The notes beneath the pieces are model-generated. The model was not told the origin of the DNA, did not search any database, and saw only the letters and a program-made list of their open reading frames with translations. The translations under genes and the position numbers were made by a program. A stretch of 11,328 nucleotides of DNA from JAIBJP01 sp035639875. Lineage in GTDB: Bacteria; Actinomycetota; Thermoleophilia; Gaiellales; Gaiellaceae. Every line of letters begins with the position of its first letter. Position 1 is the stretch's first letter. The stretch is taken from contig DASQXE010000105.1 of assembly GCA_035639875.1 (NCBI GenBank), positions 1 to 11,328 of the forward strand, read 5' to 3'. Positions 1-6,757 of the stretch are shown here, in pieces.

Positions 1-921
1 GTCCGGGCTGACGTCGAACTCGTGTGCGGCGTGATATGTGAGTAGCCGCGCCGCTGCGAGCTCGGTGAGCGAGTCCGCCAGCGGAAATTGTACCCCCTGA
101 AATTGGGAAATACTGGTTCCAAAGGCTTCCCGCCTGGCCGCGAACCCCCTTGACAGGTCGAGCAAACGCTCCGCGGCGCCGCAACAACGTGCTGCAATCA
201 TCAATCTTTCGACCGTGAACCACTTCTTCGCTCCCTCGCCGCCGCCGCCGACGATTCGATTGGCTTCCGCCACGCGGCAGTCCTCGAAGCGGAACTCCGG
301 ATGCGCGTAAAGGTAGGGGTCGTGCATGAACCGTGGCGTCCGAACCAGGCGCACGCCGGGGGTGTCCTTGTCGACCAGGAAGAGGGTCTGTTCGCCTTCT
401 GCCCACGCGAGGACGATCAAGAAATCCGCCTCGTCGCCGCCGGTGACGAACCATTTCTCGCCGTTCAGGACCCAGTCGTCGCCGTCGCGGGCCGCGCTCG
501 CCTCGATCGCGTTCACGTCGGAGCCCGCGCCGGGCTCGGTGATCGCCCATGCCTCCATCAGCTCATGGCGTAGGACGGGCACCACGTATCGGTCCAGCTG
601 CTCGTCGTTCGCAAGCTCGAGCAGCTCGCGAGGCGCGCGCTCGCAGACGATGAAGCCGAGGCCGTTCGTGACCTTGCCGCCTTCCTCCTCGATCGCCACC
701 TGCGCCAGCATCGGCAGGTCTGGGCCTCCGTGTTCCTCGGGCACGTTGTAGTTGGAAAAGCCCTGCTCCCGAGCCTTTTTCTTCAGCGCTTTGACGTCGT
801 CGTGATCGATCGACCCGCGCTCGGCGATGCGCTCCTCTGCGGGGTAGAGCTCCTCCTCGACAAAGCGTGCGGCGCGAGCCTTGAGCTCGCGGATGTCCGC
901 GGGGAGTTCCGGAACGACCAC
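1..921 (-). CDS. Acyl-CoA dehydrogenase family protein (C-terminus cut by window edge)
   Basis: FAD-dependent enzyme family that introduces an alpha,beta double bond into acyl-CoA thioesters and passes electrons to ETF. I translated 307 residues from a GTG start at 921. The frame stays open to base 1, so the 3' end lies outside the window. Residues 126-138 (AITEPGAGSDVNA) fit the family FAD/substrate signature. NGEKW (153-157) and the helical segment around ARREAFG (261-267) and QFQGVQFPLADS (273-284) are also typical of the fold. The C-terminal part that would carry the catalytic Glu is not visible (full members are about 380-400 residues). The start is set by a strong Shine-Dalgarno AAGGAGGG 6 bases upstream, and the thioesterase stop is 2 bases before the GTG. 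It is the last visible gene of the leftward operon. The acyl-CoA substrate cannot be read from sequence. Codons for residues about 236-280 are unusually AT-rich and rare compared with the rest. Confidence 0.9.
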   Translation of the reverse strand, partial: MVVPELPADIRELKARAARFVEEELYPAEERIAERGSIDHDDVKALKKKAREQGFSNYNVPEEHGGPDLPMLAQVAIEEEGGKVTNGLGFIVCERAPRELLELANDEQLDRYVVPVLRHELMEAWAITEPGAGSDVNAIEASAARDGDDWVLNGEKWFVTGGDEADFLIVLAWAEGEQTLFLVDKDTPGVRLVRTPRFMHDPYLYAHPEFRFEDCRVAEANRIVGGGGEGAKKWFTVERLMIAARCCGAAERLLDLSRGFAARREAFGTSISQFQGVQFPLADSLTELAAARLLTYHAAHEFDVSPD

Positions 922-923
922 GG

Positions 924-1313
924 TTAGCCCTCCTTGGCGAGAGCGGCGCGTTCGGGCTCCGAAAGCGGCCGCGGTTTGCCCGAATCCTCGTCGATCGCGA
1001 CCAACACTGCCTCGGCCTCGGCGGCGATGTCGCCGCTTCCCGTCCGGAGCTCTTCCCTCGTCGTCACGCTCGAGGTTCCGAGCCGCGCTAGGCCGCAACT
1101 AGCGACGACCTCGTCGTCCGTCTGCGACAGCTGGCGGCGGAAGTCGATCGCGATCCGCGCGACGACGTAGCTCCATGCGGCGCCGTCCCGGCCCAGCATC
1201 CGCTCGAGCCACTCGTCCCTGGCCTCCTCGAGATACGTGAGGTAGACGGCGTTGTTCACGTGGTTCATGGCGTCGAGGTCACGCCAGCGAATCTCGATGC
1301 GCTTTCGGTGCAC
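924..1313 (-). CDS. Acyl-CoA thioesterase, 4-hydroxybenzoyl-CoA thioesterase / YbgC-like hotdog fold
   Basis: A 129-residue protein whose size matches the single-hotdog 4HBT/YbgC family, which hydrolyses acyl-CoA thioesters in the cytoplasm as dimers or tetramers. The N-terminal signature is plain: RWRDLDAMNHVNNAVYLTYL at residues 9-28, followed by EEAR. By comparison with YbgC, the second Asp (D14) is the likely catalytic residue, and HVNN (18-21) is the usual start of the hotdog helix. The GTG at 1313 is chosen because it keeps the first strand and D14. The next candidate (ATG, residue 16) would remove them, and extending upstream would run far into the ATPase gene. The start is 2 bases after the ATPase stop and the stop is 2 bases before the next gene, which indicates coupling. 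Its acyl substrate is unknown; it may recycle CoA or work with the adjacent dehydrogenase. Confidence 0.85.
   Translation of the reverse strand: MHRKRIEIRWRDLDAMNHVNNAVYLTYLEEARDEWLERMLGRDGAAWSYVVARIAIDFRRQLSQTDDEVVASCGLARLGTSSVTTREELRTGSGDIAAEAEAVLVAIDEDSGKPRPLSEPERAALAKEG
928..935 (-). promoter_or_regulatory. Strong ribosome binding site for the acyl-CoA dehydrogenase
   Basis: On the minus strand this reads AAGGAGGG, ending 6 bases before the GTG at 921. It lies inside the last codons of the upstream thioesterase (Lys-Glu-Gly-stop), so the two genes are probably translationally coupled. It is the main reason for choosing the GTG start. Confidence 0.7.
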
Positions 1314-1315
1314 GC

Positions 1316-2428
1316 CTACTCTTCGCCCGACGCCTCGTCCTGTGGGGGCTCGGCTGCGGGGAGCACCCGCAGCGCTTCGGCTGGAAGGTGCACCTGCACG
1401 GGCGTTCCCTGCTCGTATGGGAGGCCCTTGCCCGTGTTCTGCACGAGCGCCTGCAGAGCCTCGCCCGTCGCTGCGCGGACTATCACCTGAACGGCCGAGC
1501 CGACGTAGACAAGCCGCTCGACCATGCCGGGAAGGCGGTTGGGACCGGCCGGCGATCCGTGCGGCTCGAGCTCGATGCGTTCCGGCCGAATGACGATCTT
1601 CGCCGGGCCCCTGAGGTTGCTCTCGCCCGCGTGCGCCTCGAACTCGTACTGCTCGACCGCAACCCGGCAATGACCGTCATGCGCACCCTGCGCCGTGGCA
1701 TCCATGAGGTTCGAAACGCCCAAGAAGTCGGCCACGAAGATGGTTTCCGGCTCCTCGTAGACGTTCTGGGGTGCCCCCACCTGCTCGACCCGCCCCGCAT
1801 TCATGACGGCCAGGCGGTCCGACATCGTCAGCGCCTCCTCCTGATCGTGCGTGACGTAGAGGAAGGTGATGCCGACCTCCTGCTGGAGCGCCTTGAGCTC
1901 GATTTGGAGCGTCTTGCGGAGCTTGGCGTCCAGGGCGCCGAGCGGCTCGTCGAGGAGCAGAACGGCAGGGTTCAGGACGAGCGCCCGTGCGAGCGCGATG
2001 CGCTGCTGCTGGCCGCCGGAGAGCTGTGACGACTTGCGTCGCTCGTAGCCGGCGAGCTGGACGAGCTCGAGGGCGCGCGCCACCCTCTCTCTCACCTCGC
2101 CCTTGGGGCGTTTGGCGCGTCGGAGGCCGAACGCGACGTTGTCGAAGACGTTCAGGTGGGGGAAGAGAGCGTAGTTCTGGAAGACCGTGTTGACGTTCCT
2201 CTTGTGCGGCGGCGTGTAGGCGACGTCTCTTTCGTCCAAGAGGATCTGGCCCGATGTGGGTTGCTCGAAGCCCGCGATCATGCGCAAAGTCGTCGTCTTG
2301 CCGCAGCCGGACGGGCCGAGCAGCGAGAAGAACTCGCCACCCCGGACGCTCAGCTCGATCCGGTCGACTGCCGTGAGCTCGCCGAACTGCTTGCTCAACT
2401 CGATTAGCTGGATCTCCCCGCGCGCCAT
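1316..2428 (-). CDS. ABC transporter ATP-binding protein, spermidine/putrescine (PotA) type
   Basis: Cytoplasmic ATPase that powers the importer encoded just upstream. The 370 residues hold a full nucleotide-binding domain: Walker A GPSGCGKT (38-45), Q-loop Gln84, signature LSGGQ (136-140), Walker B VLLLDE (156-161), the D-loop ALD and switch histidine H194 in YVTHDQEEA. A C-terminal regulatory TOBE-type domain begins around IRPERIEL (280-287), as in the PotA/FbpC/UgpC subfamily. Length is usual for PotA. The last 15 residues are acidic and proline-rich. The start ATG is 15 bases after the permease stop, with no strong Shine-Dalgarno, suggesting coupling to the upstream gene. Family membership is certain. 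The transported substrate is not, because the ATPase is not the specificity subunit. Confidence 0.95.
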   Translation of the reverse strand: MARGEIQLIELSKQFGELTAVDRIELSVRGGEFFSLLGPSGCGKTTTLRMIAGFEQPTSGQILLDERDVAYTPPHKRNVNTVFQNYALFPHLNVFDNVAFGLRRAKRPKGEVRERVARALELVQLAGYERRKSSQLSGGQQQRIALARALVLNPAVLLLDEPLGALDAKLRKTLQIELKALQQEVGITFLYVTHDQEEALTMSDRLAVMNAGRVEQVGAPQNVYEEPETIFVADFLGVSNLMDATAQGAHDGHCRVAVEQYEFEAHAGESNLRGPAKIVIRPERIELEPHGSPAGPNRLPGMVERLVYVGSAVQVIVRAATGEALQALVQNTGKGLPYEQGTPVQVHLPAEALRVLPAAEPPQDEASGEE

Positions 2429-2443
2429 ATCGCCGTCGCCGCC

Positions 2444-3364
2444 TCAGATAGTGAAGCCGCCGAAGTCTTCCGCCGCTCGAGCCTGTCGCTCCCCACGGGT
2501 GAAATAGCGCCACGCGAGGAAGCCGAAGGTGACCGAGAGCAGCGTGATCACCATCATCACGGTGGCGATCGCGTTCGTCGAAGGAAGAGGTGCGGCCCGC
2601 GTAGCGCCGTAGATCAGGATCGGAACGGTGTCTGTCCCGCCGCCGCTCGAGAGCCATTGGCTGATGACGAAGTCGTCGATCGAGATGGCGAAGACGACGG
2701 CGGCCGAGGCGATGATCGCCGGGGTCAGGAGCGGCAGGAGGACTCGGGTCAGCGCGGCAGTCGGCGAGGCGCCGAGGTCGGCAGCAGCTTCCTCGTACTG
2801 ACGCCCGATCGAGAACAGGCGGCCGCGGATGATCACGACGACATAGGAGATCGAGAACGTGACGTGACCCAGGATCTGGGCGATCGTGCCCGTGTGGATG
2901 AACGTGAACACGTGCGTGAAGACGAGCAGGAGCGAGACGCCCATAACGATCTCGGGCGTCACGAGCGGAAAGAGCATGAGGAAGTTCGAGGGACGCGATC
3001 CGGGCCCGTTCCAGCGCGCCAGTCCGAGCGCGAGGAGCACGCCGATCGGGGTGGCGACGACGACGTCCGCGCTCGCGAGCTTGAGGCTTTGGATGAGTGC
3101 GTGGCTGAGCGTCGGGTCGTGCCAGACCGAGTCGACCGGGTCGCCCCAGTACCACCTCGCCGAGAATCCCTGCCAAACCGTCCGGGAACGAGTCGCATTG
3201 AACGAAAACTGCACCGCGATCAGCACCGGGACGATCGACCACACGATGTAAACCCACGCGAAGAGGACGAGAAAGCGCGGCCGGCCCCACGGATTCCGGA
3301 GCCAGCCGGAGACGCGGCCCCAGCCGGTGAACCCCGCCGCCCGTTCTTCCGCGATAGTCGTCAT
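2444..3364 (-). CDS. ABC transporter permease, PotC-type
   Basis: Inner-membrane permease subunit of the importer, 306 residues. A charged N-terminal tail (1-30) is followed by hydrophobic segments around 31-53, 95-118, 128-155, 167-180, 212-232 and 264-285, consistent with six membrane spans. The cytoplasmic EAA loop that docks on the ATPase is EEAAADLGAS (191-200) followed by LPLL. The stretch ISIDDFVISQWLSSGGGTDT (227-246) leading into VPILIY resembles the conserved PotC segment. The ATG at 3364 overlaps the stop of the upstream permease in ATGA, so translation is coupled. An AGGAG lies 11 bases upstream of the ATG, a rather long spacing. It pairs with the neighbouring PotB-type permease as a heterodimer. 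Confidence 0.93.
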   Translation of the reverse strand: MTTIAEERAAGFTGWGRVSGWLRNPWGRPRFLVLFAWVYIVWSIVPVLIAVQFSFNATRSRTVWQGFSARWYWGDPVDSVWHDPTLSHALIQSLKLASADVVVATPIGVLLALGLARWNGPGSRPSNFLMLFPLVTPEIVMGVSLLLVFTHVFTFIHTGTIAQILGHVTFSISYVVVIIRGRLFSIGRQYEEAAADLGASPTAALTRVLLPLLTPAIIASAAVVFAISIDDFVISQWLSSGGGTDTVPILIYGATRAAPLPSTNAIATVMMVITLLSVTFGFLAWRYFTRGERQARAAEDFGGFTI

Positions 3365-4254
3365 GTCGGCGAGATCTCCTGCGAGGCGCGATGGATCGTC
3401 CACAGGTAGTACGCCATCAGGACCGTCAGGAAGCCAGCTAGTAGGACGGTGATCGCGGCTCCGATTGTGGGCTGCGGACCGCCGTGGAAATAGAGGTCGA
3501 TCTGGTTGCCGATCATCGATGTCTGGTTCGCGCCCGAGACGATGTTCGGCGTGTAGTAGTCGCCGAACATCGGCAAGGTGATCAGGACCGCGCCGCCGAG
3601 AATGCCGGTCCTCGACAGCGGCAAGGTGACGTGGCGGAATGCGGCCCACGGGCTGGCTCCGAGGTCGCGTGCGGCTTCGAGGTGACTCCGGTCGATCCGG
3701 TCGAGCGCCGCGAAGAGCGGCAGGATCAGATAGGGGATGTAGCCGTACACGAGTGCGAGGATGACGGTCGACGGACGTCCTCCGAGCCAGTCGCGAGGCT
3801 GGCTCAGCACGTGCGTGTACATGAGGAAGCGATTCACGTACCCGTCGGGCGAGAGCAAGTTCACCCAGGCAAGCATCCGCATGAGGTAGCTGATCCAGAG
3901 CGGCAGGACGATCAGAATCAGCAGGACGCCCTTCATGCGGCCCGCATGGCGGGCGACGTAGTACGCGACCGGATAGCCGATCAGCAGGCAGAGGGCGAGC
4001 GAGATGCCGACGTACTCGAGCGTCCGGACCGCAACGCCGAAGAACGTGCCTCCAGGGGCGAACCGGTGCAAGACCTCGATGATCCAGCCGGTGTTCCACT
4101 GCGCCGGGTTCCAGATGGCGACAGGCTGCTGGAGGATGGGGTCGACCGTTCCGAACGCGACGGCCACGACCGCGTAGAACGGCACGACGAAGAGGAGGAT
4201 CAGCCAGAAGATTCCCGGGAGGGAAAACCCCGGCCAGAGCCACCGCTTGTACAC
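3361..4254 (-). CDS. ABC transporter permease, PotB-type
   Basis: First permease subunit of the importer, 297 residues. Hydrophobic segments lie near 12-34, 79-101, 109-131, 163-182, 216-232 and 265-286. The EAA loop LEAARDLGASPWAAFRHVTL (192-211) precedes PLS and is the contact site for the ATPase. FGDYYTPNIVSGANQTSMIG (230-249) is the conserved PotB-like stretch that follows it. The start is a GTG at 4254. An in-frame TAA four codons upstream rules out a longer protein, and no ATG occurs near the N-terminus. Only a weak purine run lies upstream. The gene follows the binding-protein gene after 34 bases that hold a GC-rich stem-loop, and overlaps the next permease by 4 bases. Confidence 0.93.
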   Translation of the reverse strand: MYKRWLWPGFSLPGIFWLILLFVVPFYAVVAVAFGTVDPILQQPVAIWNPAQWNTGWIIEVLHRFAPGGTFFGVAVRTLEYVGISLALCLLIGYPVAYYVARHAGRMKGVLLILIVLPLWISYLMRMLAWVNLLSPDGYVNRFLMYTHVLSQPRDWLGGRPSTVILALVYGYIPYLILPLFAALDRIDRSHLEAARDLGASPWAAFRHVTLPLSRTGILGGAVLITLPMFGDYYTPNIVSGANQTSMIGNQIDLYFHGGPQPTIGAAITVLLAGFLTVLMAYYLWTIHRASQEISPT

Positions 4255-4270
4255 GGCTTCGCCTTAGGCC

Positions 4271-4285
4271 CCCCGCCCGGCGGGG
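4271..4285 (-). terminator. GC-rich stem-loop between binding-protein and permease genes (putative attenuator or mRNA stabiliser)
   Basis: The 15 bases CCCCGCCCGGCGGGG form a 6-bp all-GC stem (4271-4276 with 4280-4285) around a 3-base loop. It sits 3 bases past the binding-protein stop and before the permease GTG. No T-run follows on the transcribed strand, so it is not a textbook terminator. Hairpins at this place in ABC-importer operons often let the binding protein be made in excess of the membrane subunits, by partial termination or by protecting the upstream mRNA. The structure is seen in sequence; the role is inferred. Confidence 0.5.
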
Positions 4286-4288
4286 AAG

Positions 4289-5578
4289 CTAGGTTCCCGC
4301 TTGGAACTCGGAATACCCGTCCTCCCACAGTTGCTGGCCTCGCTGGGTCAGAGTCATCTCCTGGAGGGAGTCGGGTCCGAAGTCGTCGTTCGTCAGCACG
4401 CTGTTCGCGAGGTTCTCCGGCACCACCCCCTTCGAGACGAGCGTGCTCGGGTCGATCTCGTTCAGCGGCGGCTGGTAGCCGTTGAAGTCGACGAAGTTCG
4501 AGTAGGCGACGCCGTTGTCGAGCAGGAAGTTGAGGAAGAGATGCGACAGGACGGGCTTCTTCGTCGTCTTGCAGATGGAGAAGCAGTCGTTCTGAATCGG
4601 AACCTTGCCCTTCTCCGCCTTCCAGTAGCCGAGCGCCGTTGCCGGCGTGCCCTTCGGCAGGTAGTAGATGTATGCGGCGATCATGTCGCCAGACCACGCC
4701 TGGTGCAGCCAGCTCGTGCCTTCCGGAATCGACTGGAACTGGACGTCGTCGACCTTGATGTTGCAGATGTCGTTGAGCTGCTTCAGGTCGGCAACCGCCT
4801 GGTTGATGAGCTTCGGGTCTTCGGTGTTGATGTCGAGGTGCCCCTTGCGCAGGAGGGCCATCGCGATCGTCTCGCGCGGCTCGCTCAGGAGAGCGACCTT
4901 GCCCTTGTATGCCTGCGCTTCCCAGAAGATGTCCCAGGGCTGGGGCATGGCTGCGATGTCCTGGGTCACCTTGTCGGTGCGCCACGCGATCCCGGTCGCA
5001 TAGCACGTATACGGCACCGTGTAGTGGGAGCCGCCGTCGTAGAACGGGCTGACGAGCTCGGGCCAGACGTTCTTCTTCAGGTTCGGGATGTAGTCGAGAT
5101 TGAGCGGCTTGATCAGCTTGCCGGCCACTGCCAGGTCGAGGTTGTCCGGCGTCATCTCCATGACGTCTGGGGTTACGGCTCCGGACGCCAGCCGGCGGAT
5201 CCCCGAGGAGATGTTGTCGAACGCCGTGTACTGGACGTCCACGTTGTACTTCTTGCCGAAGTCCTTCAGGAGCTTCTTGTAGAAGTAAGCCGGGTAGTTG
5301 AAGATCGTGAAGGTCCCGCCCGTCTCGGGCTCCAGCCCGGACTCGATTGGATCCTCCCAGAGCGGCAGCGTGACCTTCCGGTCAGGGCGCGCGAGCGGCA
5401 GGCCGCCCGGCCCGACCGGCTCTCCCTGCGTGCCTGTCGCAGGGGTCGCGGTCGTGGAGGAGCTGCAGGCGGCCAGAAGGCTGCCGGCTCCTGAGAGGAC
5501 CACCCCCGTTCCGGCTGCGCGCCGCAGAAACTCACGCCGGTTCAGTTCGCTCGCCCACTCCTCACGATCCCGCGCCAT
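4289..5578 (-). CDS. Extracellular solute-binding lipoprotein of a spermidine/putrescine-type ABC importer
   Basis: Specificity subunit of the importer, 429 residues. The N-terminus has a twin-arginine motif NRREFLRR (13-20), a short hydrophobic stretch (21-37) and a lipobox LAAC ending at C38. It is therefore probably exported folded by Tat and anchored by lipid on the outer face of the membrane. A Ser/Thr/Gly/Pro-rich linker follows. The PotD/PotF-like fold starts near FTIFNYPAYF (90-99). SHYTVPYTCYATGIAWRTDK (184-203) corresponds to the conserved PotD hinge-region segment. It is longer than E. coli PotD because of the linker and extra N-terminal residues. Where PotD has its polyamine-contacting Trp-x-Asp, this protein reads CFSICKT (332-338), so a polyamine ligand is not supported. 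The ATG has an AAGGAGG 6 bases upstream. The gene lies 57 bases after the aminotransferase. Confidence 0.92.
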   Translation of the reverse strand: MARDREEWASELNRREFLRRAAGTGVVLSGAGSLLAACSSSTTATPATGTQGEPVGPGGLPLARPDRKVTLPLWEDPIESGLEPETGGTFTIFNYPAYFYKKLLKDFGKKYNVDVQYTAFDNISSGIRRLASGAVTPDVMEMTPDNLDLAVAGKLIKPLNLDYIPNLKKNVWPELVSPFYDGGSHYTVPYTCYATGIAWRTDKVTQDIAAMPQPWDIFWEAQAYKGKVALLSEPRETIAMALLRKGHLDINTEDPKLINQAVADLKQLNDICNIKVDDVQFQSIPEGTSWLHQAWSGDMIAAYIYYLPKGTPATALGYWKAEKGKVPIQNDCFSICKTTKKPVLSHLFLNFLLDNGVAYSNFVDFNGYQPPLNEIDPSTLVSKGVVPENLANSVLTNDDFGPDSLQEMTLTQRGQQLWEDGYSEFQAGT

Positions 5579-5580
5579 GT

Positions 5581-5596
5581 CTAGCCTCCTTGCTAG
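5581..5596 (-). promoter_or_regulatory. Ribosome binding site of the binding-protein gene inside a small inverted repeat
   Basis: On the minus strand CTAGCAAGGAGGCTAG precedes the ATG at 5578. The AAGGAGG (5585-5591) is a near-perfect Shine-Dalgarno at 6 bases from the start, the strongest site in the operon along with that of the acyl-CoA dehydrogenase. The flanking CTAGC and GCTAG are perfect 5-bp complements that could close a hairpin with most of the Shine-Dalgarno in a 6-base loop. Confidence 0.6.
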
Positions 5597-5635
5597 GAAC
5601 TGCCTTCGCGAGTGCCGCTGGGGACGCGCAGCCTT

Positions 5636-6757
5636 TCACGCATGGCGCGTCCCTTCAAGCGCAAGGTTGCGCCCGACTTCCTCCGCGAGGCGCTCCATCA
5701 GCGGCAAAGCGCCGATCGTCACGCGGATGTAGCCGGGCATGCCGAAGTCCTGGCCGGGCCGAACGAGCAGCCCTGCCCGAAGAAGTGCCTGCGCCAGCTC
5801 GATGTCGTCGACGCCGACGCGTACGAGCAGGAAATTGGCCTCGGAGGGGAAGGGCTCGGCGCCCTGCGCGCGCAGCAGCTCCGCCAACCGCTCGCGCGTC
5901 TCTTCGTTCTCGCGCCGCCGCTCCTCGATGAGCTCGGTGTGGCGAAGGCTCGCACAGCCGGCTGCGAGGGCAGCCCGGTTGACGTTGAAGGGCTCCTGGA
6001 CGACGTCCAGGTACGGCGCGAGCGATTCGTGGGCCACGGCGTAGCCGAGGCGAAGCCCGGCCAGGCCGAAGATCTTCGAGAACGTGCGCAGAAGGACGAC
6101 CGGGCGACCGGACGCGACGTCGTCTTCCCGTCGCAGGCGGCGGTCAGGGCGCACATAGTCGACATAGGCCTCGTCGACGACGATCGCGCACCGCTCCGGC
6201 AATCGCTCGAGAAGCGCATCCCATTCGTCCTTTCCGACGAGCGAGCCGGTCGGATTGTTTGGATCGCAGAGCCAGACGAGTCGCGCCTCGACCCGACGTG
6301 CTGCCTCCGCGAGAGCGTGTGGGTCGTGGCGGTGATCCTTCCCCGGGACGTGTTCGACGGTCGCACCCGCGGCTGCCGAGACCTGCGCGTAGAGGCCGTA
6401 CGTGGGCGTGGGCACGACCACCGCATCCCCCTCGGCGAGAAACGCATGTGCCACGGTGCCGACCAGCGCCTGGATCCCGTGACCGGGCACGATCATCTCG
6501 GACCGGATGCCGAGCCAGGCGGCGACGGCTTCCCGAAACTCCGTGTAGGCGTGCTCGGGATACATCCAAGCCCGCTCGAGTTCGCCCCTCACCGCCTCGC
6601 GGACCCCCGGAAAGGGGCCCTGCAGGCCCTCGTTCCAGTTCAGCTTCGCGATCTCGTCGAGGCCGTACCGCTCCTTGAGCTCTACGAGACTCGGCCCCGG
6701 TCGGTAAGGGTCGAGCCCGACGAGCGACGGCCGGACGAAACTGCTCCAGTCCGTCAC
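5636..6757 (-). CDS. PLP-dependent aminotransferase, class I/II, histidinol-phosphate-aminotransferase-like
   Basis: Fold-type I aminotransferase (373 residues from this start) that would exchange an amino group between an amino acid and a 2-oxo acid. Numbering from the longer start at 6772: PGHGIQ (96-101) is the phosphate-binding region, DPNNPTG (170-176) carries the cofactor-contacting Asn, VDEAYVDY (199-206) has the Asp and Tyr that hold the pyridine ring, and FSKIFGLAGLRLGY (231-244) contains the Schiff-base lysine K233. YIR (348-350) provides the carboxylate-binding Arg. Gene order and motifs resemble HisC, but no other his gene is nearby, so a catabolic role is more likely. A GTG at 6757 gives a 4-base overlap (GTGA) with the ThDP gene; another GTG at 6772 would add five residues. 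Neither has a clear Shine-Dalgarno, so the start is uncertain. Next to a ThDP decarboxylase-like gene it may feed a 2-oxo acid to that enzyme. Confidence 0.9.
   Translation of the reverse strand: MTDWSSFVRPSLVGLDPYRPGPSLVELKERYGLDEIAKLNWNEGLQGPFPGVREAVRGELERAWMYPEHAYTEFREAVAAWLGIRSEMIVPGHGIQALVGTVAHAFLAEGDAVVVPTPTYGLYAQVSAAAGATVEHVPGKDHRHDPHALAEAARRVEARLVWLCDPNNPTGSLVGKDEWDALLERLPERCAIVVDEAYVDYVRPDRRLRREDDVASGRPVVLLRTFSKIFGLAGLRLGYAVAHESLAPYLDVVQEPFNVNRAALAAGCASLRHTELIEERRRENEETRERLAELLRAQGAEPFPSEANFLLVRVGVDDIELAQALLRAGLLVRPGQDFGMPGYIRVTIGALPLMERLAEEVGRNLALEGTRHA

Noticed and set aside
90..150. Possible frameshift in the acyl-CoA dehydrogenase at runs of five Cs
   Set aside because: A first reading lost the frame, but recounting both runs as five bases restores an uninterrupted, family-like translation to base 1.
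1314..1670. N-terminal extension of the thioesterase into the ATPase gene
   Set aside because: The added residues are an out-of-frame shadow of the ATPase C-terminus. The hotdog family begins a few residues before the RWRD motif.
1677..3290. 537-codon minus-strand frame running across the permease/ATPase junction
   Set aside because: Its translation is Arg/Pro/Asp-rich with no motif, and it overlaps two real genes in another frame.
4301..5494. 397-codon plus-strand frame opposite the binding-protein gene
   Set aside because: Val/Arg/Glu-rich antisense shadow without domain or ribosome binding site; the minus-strand lipoprotein explains the region.
4254..5636. Search for a separate promoter or terminator before and after the binding-protein gene
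   Set aside because: Apart from the short hairpin and the Shine-Dalgarno, the 57- and 34-base gaps show no -10/-35 pair and no hairpin followed by a T-run.
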